Shown here: positions 14,685-22,770 of the stretch, one piece after another
Numbering within the stretch: position 1 is the stretch's first letter
Layout of the letters: each line of letters begins with the position of its first letter
From: an uncultured beta proteobacterium
Lineage (GTDB): Bacteria > Pseudomonadota > Gammaproteobacteria > Burkholderiales > Burkholderiaceae_B
NCBI GenBank assembly: GCA_903903735.1
Contig: CAIUZV010000267.1
Location: forward strand, 16,440 to 80,439
Length of the DNA: 64,000 nt
Direction of reading: 5' to 3'
Notes under the pieces: generated by a model
What the model was told of the DNA's origin: nothing
Databases searched by the model: none
Seen by the model: only the letters and a program-made list of their open reading frames with translations
Made by a program: the position numbers and the translations under genes

Positions 14685-17298
14685 ACGTAACCTATCGATT
14701 CGACTGGCTGTCATTGACGGCGGCAAAGTCAAAGCCGAACTGGCAGACGTAGGCGAAGCCGGAGAGCGATCGCTAAAAAAGATCGAGTCGGCATCGCAGC
14801 CTGCCACCAGTGGTCTGAAGTTGCTGTCGTCTGCTGCGAATGATGCCAAGTTTCAATTGCAGGCTGCGACTGATCGTCTCGGTATGCTCGGATCGGTACT
14901 CGGCAAACTAGGCCCTGCAGGACTGATCGCCGGTGCCAGCATCGCAGCACTCGGTGTTGGCATGAGCGCCTTGGTCATGCCGGTGGCTCGGGTCGGCGAC
15001 GAGTTCTTGAAGCTTTCGCAAAAGACTGGCGTTTCGGTTGAAGCGCTCACCGCGCTCGACTATGCGGCCAAGCTGTCGGACGTCACCACGGAGGGACTGA
15101 CCAAGGCCCTGCAAAAGCTCTCGGTCGCCATGTTCGAAACCCAAGTTAATGGTCAAGAGGGCAGCGCCGCCTTGAAGGCCTTGGGCGTCTCGGCCACGGA
15201 TGCGCATGGACAAATCCGTCCGACCGAAGCCGTGCTGCTGGATCTGGCCGAAAAATTCGCCGACATGCCCGATGGTGCGGACAAAGCTGCACTGGCCATC
15301 AAGCTCTTAGGAAAGGAAGGTCTGGCAATCATTCCGTTCCTGAATCAGGGACGCGAAGGCATCACGGCGCTGATGGAAGAAGCTCAACGCCTGGGTCTCG
15401 TGATATCCGAAGACGTGGCGCGGGCGTCTGAGGTCTTTAACGACAACCTAACCCGGCTGTCTGCCATTTTTGAAGGTGTGCAACGCCAGATCGGTGCGGC
15501 AGTAATTCCGATCTTGGCCGATTTCACCGAACAGATCGTACTGGCGCAGACCGAGACGGGTAGTTTCAGTAATGAGCTGCAACGCATCTCAGCCAACCGG
15601 GAGGCGACGATCACCTTTCTCGAGTCCGTGGCATCGGGACTGGCCTTCGTCGCCGAGTCTGCGGTACTGTTGAAACGCGTCATTGCCCAGCCCTTCGACA
15701 GTCTATCGGTGGTCGGCAAGGACATCGAGACCTGGTTCAAGAGTGACGTCTTGCGTTCGATGAAGTCTATGGGCTACGACCCCAAGGTCATCGATGCGGA
15801 AATCACCAAGCTGCAAACAGCACGTGATGACTATGTCCGTGCCTCCAATGATCGGCTCTTCAACATCAATCAAAACCCTGGCTACGCCGACCGAGTCGCC
15901 AAGTTCTTTGACGAGCAGCGCCGCACTGTCCGCGTCATGGGCCAAAAACTTGTGCTCGACACCGAGGCGCAGGCCAAGGAAGTCCAGGCGATCTACGACA
16001 AGTTCCTGCCGACGCTGCCGCGCAAGCCCAGCCTGACTCTGGATCTCTCCGGCTTCGAGAAACCCAAGCCGGCAGAAAAGCTTAATGAGGGTGAAGCCTT
16101 CCTTAATCAACTGCGCTCACGTCTGACACGTGCGCAAGAGGGCGAGGCCGCTGAATTGCGTGCCCGCGCCCTGCAGATCGAAGCCAAGGGTTACAAAGGT
16201 GTTTCCGTCGAAGCCGAGAAATACATCCAGGTGCTGGAATCCATCGAGCGCCAGAAAGAGAAAGACAAAGTCTTTGAGGCCTACGAAAAGGAAGAGGCCA
16301 ACGCCCGCAAGATCGTCGAGAACCTGATCGGCGGCAATCGCCAGCGGATTGAAGGTGTGCAGCTGCAGCGCGAGATGCTGGACCTGTCAGTGAGCGAACG
16401 TGCCATTCTGCAAACTCGCACCGAGATGGAAAAGTCTGCTGCCACCGCGCGAAAGGAAGCCGGACAGATCCAGGACGCAGCTCTGCGCACTCAGGCAATC
16501 GAAGCTATCAACGACGCCCTCGCGCGTCAGTTGCCGATCATCGAAAGTCTGGTTCGTGCCAATGCCGATTACCAGCGTAGTGCTGAATTCGGTGCCCAAT
16601 CAGCACTTCGGACCTACATCGAGGAGGCGACCAATGCCGCCAAGCAGGCAGAGCGGGCCGTCACGGGCGCATTCAAGTCCATGGAGGATGCACTTGCCCA
16701 GTTTGTGATGACTGGCAAGTTGGACTTCAACAGCCTGGCCAATTCCATCATCAGCGACCTGATCCGAATCCAGATTCAGCGAACGATCACCTTGCCCCTG
16801 GCGAACTGGGCCATGAGCCTGTTCACGCCGGCGGCCAGCACCGCACTACCCCTAGGTTCGGGTGACCTGATGGGAGTGAACGCTAATGTCGCTCACAGCG
16901 GCGGTCTCTTGGGTATTGATGGGCTGCCATCTCGGCACGTTGATGGCGCTGTGTTCGCCGGGGCATACCGTTTTCACACTGGGGGGCTGGTCTCGGGCGA
17001 AGTGCCAATCATCGCGCGCCAGGGTGAGGCCGTCTTCACGCCGGGGCAGTTGCGTGCCTTGGGCGGTGCCGTGGCGGGCAAGCCCCAGGTCAATGTGGAA
17101 GTGAATGTGATCAATAGAGCCAGTGGGGTTGAAACCCGCATTGAGCAGCAACAGCAGCCCGATGGCAGCACTCGACTCGATGTCATCGTAGAACAAATGG
17201 AAGCGCGTATGGCCCGGTCGATCTCGCAGGGTTCTGGATTGGCACCGACGCTGGAGCGACGCTATGGGCTGAATCCGGCCGCAGGAGCCATGCGATGA
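14677..17298 (+). CDS. Phage tail tape measure protein (lambda gpH-like)
   Basis: The 873-residue protein sets tail length. The N-terminus 'LSIRLAVIDGGKVKAELADVGEAGERSLKKIE' and the hydrophobic stretch near residues 85-110 ('LIAGASIAALGVGMSALVMPV') are typical. So are the 'LSQKTGVSVEALTALDYAAKLSDVTTEGL' segment and the long helical coiled middle. The C-terminal 'FHTGGLVSGEVPIIARQGEAVFTPGQL' is the conserved tail domain of this family. It starts at ATG 14677, overlapping the T stop. At roughly 1.5 angstroms per residue this would imply a tail of about 130 nm. Confidence 0.95.
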   Translation: MAERNLSIRLAVIDGGKVKAELADVGEAGERSLKKIESASQPATSGLKLLSSAANDAKFQLQAATDRLGMLGSVLGKLGPAGLIAGASIAALGVGMSALVMPVARVGDEFLKLSQKTGVSVEALTALDYAAKLSDVTTEGLTKALQKLSVAMFETQVNGQEGSAALKALGVSATDAHGQIRPTEAVLLDLAEKFADMPDGADKAALAIKLLGKEGLAIIPFLNQGREGITALMEEAQRLGLVISEDVARASEVFNDNLTRLSAIFEGVQRQIGAAVIPILADFTEQIVLAQTETGSFSNELQRISANREATITFLESVASGLAFVAESAVLLKRVIAQPFDSLSVVGKDIETWFKSDVLRSMKSMGYDPKVIDAEITKLQTARDDYVRASNDRLFNINQNPGYADRVAKFFDEQRRTVRVMGQKLVLDTEAQAKEVQAIYDKFLPTLPRKPSLTLDLSGFEKPKPAEKLNEGEAFLNQLRSRLTRAQEGEAAELRARALQIEAKGYKGVSVEAEKYIQVLESIERQKEKDKVFEAYEKEEANARKIVENLIGGNRQRIEGVQLQREMLDLSVSERAILQTRTEMEKSAATARKEAGQIQDAALRTQAIEAINDALARQLPIIESLVRANADYQRSAEFGAQSALRTYIEEATNAAKQAERAVTGAFKSMEDALAQFVMTGKLDFNSLANSIISDLIRIQIQRTITLPLANWAMSLFTPAASTALPLGSGDLMGVNANVAHSGGLLGIDGLPSRHVDGAVFAGAYRFHTGGLVSGEVPIIARQGEAVFTPGQLRALGGAVAGKPQVNVEVNVINRASGVETRIEQQQQPDGSTRLDVIVEQMEARMARSISQGSGLAPTLERRYGLNPAAGAMR

Positions 17299-17308
17299 GG
17301 AGGCTTGG

Positions 17309-17794
17309 ATGAATATCACTTGGCCCAACACGCTGCCACTGCCCCTGGTCGAAGGCTACGGCTTAACACCTCAAGAGGCGGTTTTGCGAACTGACATGGA
17401 GTCGGGTCCAGCACGCCAGCGACGTCGCTTTCGGCAAACGCCCACGCGCATCACCGTGCATTGGTTGTTTTCCGAAACTCAGTTCGCCCTGTTTGAGGCT
17501 TGGTACAAGTACCACGCCAACGAGGGTGGTCAATGGTTCGAAATCAACTTGGTCGGTGGCCTCGGACTTTTGCCCCATGAAGCCCGCTTTACCCGTCAGT
17601 TTGAAGCTCAGTTGCGCTCAGCTAGGCGCTGGGACGTCAAGGGCGAATTGGAGATCCGTGAACGTCCCACGCTCGATGAAGGCGCTCTCAACCTGCTGCT
17701 GGAGTTGGATGCGCAAGACATCTTCGGCATCGGTAGTGAACTGCACAAATTGGTTCACACAACATTGCCGTTTCGCATGCCCGCCACTATTTAA
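17309..17794 (+). CDS. Putative tail tip protein (161 aa)
   Basis: The 161-residue protein directly follows the tape measure, the position of lambda gene M. The sequence 'RQRRRFRQTPTRITVHWLFSETQFALFEAWYKYHANEGGQWFEINL' has the feel of distal tail or tip proteins with a beta-sandwich. I recognise no exact family. GAGGAGG lies upstream of ATG 17309, the strongest ribosome site in the tail block. The role is inferred from position. Confidence 0.55.
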   Translation: MNITWPNTLPLPLVEGYGLTPQEAVLRTDMESGPARQRRRFRQTPTRITVHWLFSETQFALFEAWYKYHANEGGQWFEINLVGGLGLLPHEARFTRQFEAQLRSARRWDVKGELEIRERPTLDEGALNLLLELDAQDIFGIGSELHKLVHTTLPFRMPATI

Positions 17795-17809
17795 ATACGG
17801 AAGTTCCCG

Positions 17810-18448
17810 ATGAGCCTACAAACAGATCTGCATGATGCCGTCACACGTGTGGCTGTCGACAGCGTGTTACTGCATACCATTGTGCATGGCAGCTCCCAGG
17901 AGACAGTGACCACCGGAGGTGGCGATGTCGTCACAGTGGCCAAGCTGCTCAATGATGCCGATGCGCGCATCAATCTTGCAGCCCAAGGCCTTCTCGCCCG
18001 AAGCCAGTCAGCCGCACAGGATGCGCTGACCTCAGCGGAGTTGGCATCCAGTGAAGCCTATCGTTCTCAGTCGGCGGCTAGCCAAGGCGTCGCGCAGTCG
18101 AATGCCATCTTGCAAGTGGTGCAGACCAGCGGTAACCAAATTCTGGTTGATGCCGAGGCTGTACTTCAGCAAGTCGTTGCTCGCTTGCTGGCTGTTGGCT
18201 TGCCAGATACCTTGACCGGTGCGCGGGGCAAGCTCTTGAAGGTCAAGATCGATGAATCTGGCTATGAGCTGGTGAACACTGCTGCATTGCCTCGTTTTTA
18301 TGGATTCCAGTTGTCCAGCGACGGCTCGGAGTTGCTGCTCACTGAGGGACGAGAGAGTGGATTTGATGCCCAGGTTTTTCTGTCTTGGAGCCTGGCTGAA
18401 GGTGTCACTTTTGTTATCCATGACAATGCGCTGGAGGTGCAACTATGA
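17810..18448 (+). CDS. Tail fibre-associated protein with helical coiled region
   Basis: The 212-residue protein has an Ala/Ser/Gln-rich middle (about residues 55-115, 'SQSAAQDALTSAELASSEAYRSQSAAS') that looks like the triple coiled coil of tail fibres. It ends in a short beta-rich C-terminus. Its stop overlaps the start of the first RCC1 protein (ATGA), so it is probably made together with it. It may form the shaft that carries the RCC1 proteins. This is inference; there is no family signature I can name. Confidence 0.55.
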   Translation: MSLQTDLHDAVTRVAVDSVLLHTIVHGSSQETVTTGGGDVVTVAKLLNDADARINLAAQGLLARSQSAAQDALTSAELASSEAYRSQSAASQGVAQSNAILQVVQTSGNQILVDAEAVLQQVVARLLAVGLPDTLTGARGKLLKVKIDESGYELVNTAALPRFYGFQLSSDGSELLLTEGRESGFDAQVFLSWSLAEGVTFVIHDNALEVQL

Positions 18449-20112
18449 ACCTCGATATCTCAGCGCTCGGTTATCGATGGTGTGGTATCTACTCCCCGTA
18501 TCTCAGTTACCGCGATGGTGATGTGGTGTTCAAAGACGGTGGGGCCTGGGTGATCCGCCACGGGCAACCGCAGCCTTTCTCGCTTGGTCAGCAAGACGCA
18601 GTGCTCAAGGGGCATTTGCTGACTGGTGGCGCTTCCGTTGGCGGCATCGGCAGTATGGTGCTTCACTCCAATGGGGTGGACGGCGTGGAGTTCCGTTTCA
18701 TGGCTGACCGTAACGGCACGATTGCAACCACCCTCATGAACACAGATCGCGCCGCAGCCGATTATCACAGCTCGAATTACTTCATGGCTGCTGTCATGAA
18801 CGATGGTTCTGTCCGGGCATGGGGGCGCGCCATCTATGGTCAGCAGGGTACTGGCAATACCGGAGACATAGGCCGCACCTTCCCAGCTCGGGTGGCATTC
18901 CCACCTGGGACACCACGCATCGTGTCGGTGACCTGCTTGTGGGATGACACCTTCTTTATCGATGCCGAGGGTGGACTTTGGCACGCCGGGGGAAACAGCG
19001 GCTATGGCTCACCGACGGCGAGCGCCAATCCGGTACCCCGACGCGTCAATGGGGTCGGCCAATTGCCGGCCAACGCGGTGGTCAAACAGATGGTCACCGG
19101 CCATGACTGGTATGGCTACCGCATGCTCGCATGCCTGGATGCACAAGGCCGGGTCTATGTTTGGGGCGCCAATCAGCAGGGCAGTCTGGGCTTGGGCCAC
19201 ACCTCAGTGGTGACCTCGCCTCAACTAGTGCCCTTCACTGCGGACACCCCGATCAAAGCGGTGTTCCTGTCAGGCGGCACCTATGCCGCCAGTTACCTGA
19301 TCGACACTGCTGGCAAATTATGGGTTGCCGGAGAAGCCAACTCTTGTGGCTTTGGCAGCGACCAATACACGCACCGCCTTTGGATGCCTTGGGGCACAGA
19401 AAAGCGGGTTAAGAAAGTGTTCTGCTCCGAGTCAGATGCTCATTGGGTGGCGGGCAGCCAGTACTACCGCAGTTATGGCGTCATTCTCGAAGATGGCGCG
19501 CTCTACCGCTGGGGTCATGACAGCGGTCAGACCTCGGGGATCTGGGGAACTGGATACACGGGGGACATCTACACAGGCCACGCCCTGTTTCCCTACAAGG
19601 TTCTTGATGGCGTGGTCGATGCCTATGCAATCTCGGGTGGCTATGGCCGAACGTTAGCTTTGATGCAGGATGGCTCGGTGCGGCATACCGGCAATAACAA
19701 CTATCACATCGGCGGTGGCACAGATCGAACGACTTGGGCGACCATCGGCGGCGACTTTCTGACCCAAGTCACCAAACTGCGCATGTACGGCAGCAGCTAT
19801 GGCTCATCGGCGATGGCACTTCGAGCTGATGGCAAAGCAGTGGGCTGGGGCATGGGTGGTGCTGGACAGTGCGGCAATGGCTACGCCGACTCTTCGAACA
19901 CGCCCTCCCGCTTCGTTCTGATCGATCGACCGATTGTGGATTTCTCCCGTTCGGGAACGATGGGTTGCGGCGAAGGCGGCGAGTACCACAGCGGGGCCTA
20001 CCACTTCCTCACGACTGATGGCCAGGTCATGTCGACCGGCCACGGTCAATACGGACAGACGGGTGACGACGACAGCGACCATCGCTTCGCGCCCTCGCCG
20101 ATCCTGTTTTGA
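18445..20112 (+). CDS. Tail fibre/receptor-binding candidate with RCC1-type beta-propeller (copy 1)
   Basis: The 555-residue protein has a short N-terminal domain with 'YSPYLSYRDGDVVFKDGGAWVI', then repeats of the RCC1 type. Examples are 'MNDGSVRAWGRAIYGQQGTGN', 'CLDAQGRVYVWGANQQGSLGLGH', 'LEDGALYRWGHDSGQTSG' and 'TDGQVMSTGHGQYGQTGDDD'. About seven repeats suggest a full propeller. The protein sits among tail genes and ATGA-overlaps its upstream neighbour, so it is probably a tail adhesin. RCC1 folds commonly bind other macromolecules; the receptor here is unknown. Confidence 0.75.
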   Translation: MNLDISALGYRWCGIYSPYLSYRDGDVVFKDGGAWVIRHGQPQPFSLGQQDAVLKGHLLTGGASVGGIGSMVLHSNGVDGVEFRFMADRNGTIATTLMNTDRAAADYHSSNYFMAAVMNDGSVRAWGRAIYGQQGTGNTGDIGRTFPARVAFPPGTPRIVSVTCLWDDTFFIDAEGGLWHAGGNSGYGSPTASANPVPRRVNGVGQLPANAVVKQMVTGHDWYGYRMLACLDAQGRVYVWGANQQGSLGLGHTSVVTSPQLVPFTADTPIKAVFLSGGTYAASYLIDTAGKLWVAGEANSCGFGSDQYTHRLWMPWGTEKRVKKVFCSESDAHWVAGSQYYRSYGVILEDGALYRWGHDSGQTSGIWGTGYTGDIYTGHALFPYKVLDGVVDAYAISGGYGRTLALMQDGSVRHTGNNNYHIGGGTDRTTWATIGGDFLTQVTKLRMYGSSYGSSAMALRADGKAVGWGMGGAGQCGNGYADSSNTPSRFVLIDRPIVDFSRSGTMGCGEGGEYHSGAYHFLTTDGQVMSTGHGQYGQTGDDDSDHRFAPSPILF

Positions 20113-20154
20113 ATCTCTTGAATTTCATTTCCCTGTTTCTTGAAGGAGCGCTCC

Positions 20155-21801
20155 ATGGGAACCGTTTCTCTGGGCAAAATTGCCTTTACCTGGCGCGGCG
20201 CATACGACGCCAGCGCCACCTACGCCCGCCAGGACGTGGTCGGCCACAACGGCGATAGCTTTGTATGCCTCGCCGATGCCACCACGGGCGTAGCGCCGCA
20301 CGCCAACTCCCCGGCCTGGGATCTGTTTGCACAAGGCACCCAAGGGGTCTCGAGCCTGCCGGGGGAAGTCATCTACTTCGATGGCAACCAACTGGTCGCC
20401 TTACCTGTGGGCCAATCCGGGCAGGTGCTCACCATCGGCGCACAGGGCGTGCCGGTCTGGGCGACACCCGACGTGCGCTCAGGCACCAAGGCGCTGAGAT
20501 TGCCAGAGAACGCCAGCAACACACAGCCCAATAGCTACCGCCAGTTCGGCCTCATCATGACCGATGGCAGCATCCGCGCCTGGGGACGCAATGCCAACTG
20601 GAAGCTGGGCGATGGCACCACCTATGCACGTTCCTACCCGGCGCGTACCGCGTTTCCTCCCGGGTTTCCGGGGGCGGCCCAGCTCTATTACAGTCAGGAC
20701 ACCAACGGCTACTGCATCGACAAGAACGGGCAGCTGTGGGGCTGGGGCTATAACGGTTATGGCCAACTCGGTACAGGCAACACGACCAACCAGCCAGTGC
20801 CGTACAACATGAGCGCCAATGCCAGCAACTCAATTGCCGGAAAAACAGTGACCCAGCTGGCACTGAATTGCGGTACCGAGGGTTACAACAGCACCTTGGT
20901 CCTGTGCAGCGATGGCACTGTGCATGCTTGCGGCTACAACGGTTATGGCCAGCTGGGCTTGGGCGATACCACCCAGCGCAACAACTTGGTGCAATTACCG
21001 GTACTCGCCGGCATCACCCAGATTGCCGCCGGGCGCGAGCGTTACACCGCCTATTACGCCGTCAAGAACGATGGCACCCTGTACTCGTGGGGATACAACG
21101 GCAACGGGCAGTTGGGGGACGGCAGCAGCAACCAGGCCAACGTCGCCATGCCGCGTGCGGGTGGCAGTCTCGCCGGTAAAACCATCGTCAAGGTGTTCGG
21201 GGCTTATGTTCATGCTTTCGCATTGGACAGTACCGGTGCCCTGCATGCTTGGGGCACCAACGACTACGGTCAATTGGGAAACGGTAATCTTGCCAACCAG
21301 TTCACTCCGGTACAGGTGGCCACCAACGTAGTCGACGTTTACGCCGGCAGCTACGACTACCCGCTCACCTACCTCAAGAAAACCGACAAGACTTTGTGGG
21401 CCTGTGGCGCGGGCGCCTATTGGGGCAACGCCAACGGCAGCAACAGCGGCAACTTTGTGCAAGTGCCGGTGGGCAATACGGTGGTCAAGGCCGTGCACGG
21501 TGGCACCGGTTCCTACAACTATGGCGCCGCCTTATTGGAAAACGGCACCGTCTGCGCCTGGGGCTACAACGGCAATGGCGCGCTGGGACTGGGGGATGCC
21601 ACCAACCGCAGCAGCGTGGAACTCGTGCGCATTGCGCAGCGCCGTGTGGTGGATCTCTCCTCCTACGGATCGAGCTCCGAGCAGGGCCTGGTGTTTCTGC
21701 TCGACGATGGCCAGGTGCTGGCCAGCGGCTATGCCGGTGAAGCGCAGTTACCCGAGGACGACAGCGAAACCAGCTACGTGCCTTACCCAGTCATCCTCTG
21801 A
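20155..21801 (+). CDS. Tail fibre/receptor-binding candidate with RCC1-type beta-propeller (copy 2)
   Basis: The 548-residue protein starts at ATG 20155 after GAAGGAG; the track start at 20140 adds five unlikely residues. Residues 1-60 resemble fibre-attached carbohydrate-binding modules ('FTWRGAYDASATYARQDVVGHNGDSFVC'). The rest holds RCC1 repeats with the core 'WGYNGYGQLGTGN', more regular than in copy 1. The last segment, 'LLDDGQVLASGYAGEAQLPEDDSE', closely parallels the end of copy 1, so the two are paralogues. Repeat-to-repeat DNA identity is high, which allows recombination and repeat-number change. Confidence 0.78.
   Translation: MGTVSLGKIAFTWRGAYDASATYARQDVVGHNGDSFVCLADATTGVAPHANSPAWDLFAQGTQGVSSLPGEVIYFDGNQLVALPVGQSGQVLTIGAQGVPVWATPDVRSGTKALRLPENASNTQPNSYRQFGLIMTDGSIRAWGRNANWKLGDGTTYARSYPARTAFPPGFPGAAQLYYSQDTNGYCIDKNGQLWGWGYNGYGQLGTGNTTNQPVPYNMSANASNSIAGKTVTQLALNCGTEGYNSTLVLCSDGTVHACGYNGYGQLGLGDTTQRNNLVQLPVLAGITQIAAGRERYTAYYAVKNDGTLYSWGYNGNGQLGDGSSNQANVAMPRAGGSLAGKTIVKVFGAYVHAFALDSTGALHAWGTNDYGQLGNGNLANQFTPVQVATNVVDVYAGSYDYPLTYLKKTDKTLWACGAGAYWGNANGSNSGNFVQVPVGNTVVKAVHGGTGSYNYGAALLENGTVCAWGYNGNGALGLGDATNRSSVELVRIAQRRVVDLSSYGSSSEQGLVFLLDDGQVLASGYAGEAQLPEDDSETSYVPYPVIL
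20740..21610 (+). repeat. RCC1-encoding DNA repeats
   Basis: Blocks encoding 'GYNGYGQLG' or close variants recur near 20740, 20930, 21088, 21255 and 21560 at spacings of about 160-190 bases, with a degenerate unit near 21420. Several share stretches such as AACGGTTATGGCCA. They correspond to the blades of the propeller in the second RCC1 protein. Confidence 0.7.
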
Positions 21802-21814
21802 GCTGTGATCTCTG

Positions 21815-22357
21815 ATGCCCAACGCTGCTTTATCAGAAGCCATCAAGGAGGCCTACGCCAGCGCTCCCTCTGAACAGATCATCCTGCATACCCTGGAGTT
21901 GCGACATCCGGCCTTTGTCGATGAGATAGGGCAGCTGGTTGCTATTCGGGTGGTGCGCGACACCGGTGATCTGTGGGCTCGGCTGGAATCGCAAGCCCCG
22001 CTGCAAGCCGGGGAGCGAGTGCAATTCGTAGCCATGGGATTTGAGCTGGATTTGCCGCCAGTGGACACCATGCCCGTGCCGGAAATCACCGTGACGCTGG
22101 ACAATGTTTCGCGAGAGATCGTGCGACATCTGGATGCGGCGGCCGAGTCTCAGTCGGTGATTGAAGTGACCTACCGGCCGTATCTCTCGACCGACCTGGA
22201 GGGGCCGCAGATGGATCCGCCGATTCACCTGGTGCTGACCGAGGTCGAAGCCGACATCTTTCGAGTGACCGGGCGGGCGCGCATGCTGGACGTCGGCAAC
22301 AAGGCCTTCCCCGGCATCAGCTACACCGCTAAAACCTTTCCGGGTCTGACCCGATGA
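21815..22357 (+). CDS. DUF1833 family phage tail protein
   Basis: The 180-residue protein matches the DUF1833 pattern, with 'IILHTLELRHPAFVDEIGQLVAIRVVRDTGDL', 'FVAMGFELDLPP' and 'ITVTLDNVSREIVRHL'. DUF1833 proteins lie between the tape measure and NlpC/gpJ genes of many siphoviruses, as here, and are thought to be part of the tail tip, the role of lambda gpL. The ribosome site is weak. Its stop overlaps the next start by 4 bases (ATGA). Confidence 0.85.
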   Translation: MPNAALSEAIKEAYASAPSEQIILHTLELRHPAFVDEIGQLVAIRVVRDTGDLWARLESQAPLQAGERVQFVAMGFELDLPPVDTMPVPEITVTLDNVSREIVRHLDAAAESQSVIEVTYRPYLSTDLEGPQMDPPIHLVLTEVEADIFRVTGRARMLDVGNKAFPGISYTAKTFPGLTR

Positions 22358-22770
22358 ACCCGACACCCTATTGGGCGACCGAGCTCATCGGTCGGCCCTG
22401 GCACGCCGGTGCGCGTGGCCCGGATGCGTTTGACTGCTGGGGGCTGTTCCTCGCCATCCAGCGTGACCATTTCGGCCGAGACCTTCCGGAAATCCCCGTC
22501 AATGCCAACGACCTGCGCGCCGTAGTTTCAACCTTTCGCAGCCACCCTGAGCGTCAACGCTGGGCAGTGGTCGTGCAACCCGTCGAGGGAGATGCGGTGT
22601 TGCTTCGCCAATCCCGCCACCCCGTACATGTTGGTGTCTGGTTGGAGATTGATGGCGGTGGCGTGCTTCATGCAGTCAAGGATGCTGGTGTGGTCTTCCA
22701 AAAGCTACCCGATCTCCTGCTGCATGGGTGGCGCGTGGAAGGCTTTTACCGTTTTGTGGAGTCACCGTGA
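22354..22770 (+). CDS. NlpC/P60 family tail peptidase (gpK-like)
   Basis: The 138-residue protein has the NlpC/P60 catalytic pattern: cysteine in 'DAFDCWGLFL' and histidine in 'HPVHVGVWLE'. In lambda-like phages this tail tip component cleaves peptidoglycan peptides during DNA entry. The start ATG 22354 overlaps the DUF1833 stop, and the stop overlaps the GTG start of the gpJ-like gene. The product is short for the family (lambda gpK also has a Mov34/JAB part), so only the NlpC half is present here. Confidence 0.85.
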   Translation: MNPTPYWATELIGRPWHAGARGPDAFDCWGLFLAIQRDHFGRDLPEIPVNANDLRAVVSTFRSHPERQRWAVVVQPVEGDAVLLRQSRHPVHVGVWLEIDGGGVLHAVKDAGVVFQKLPDLLLHGWRVEGFYRFVESP

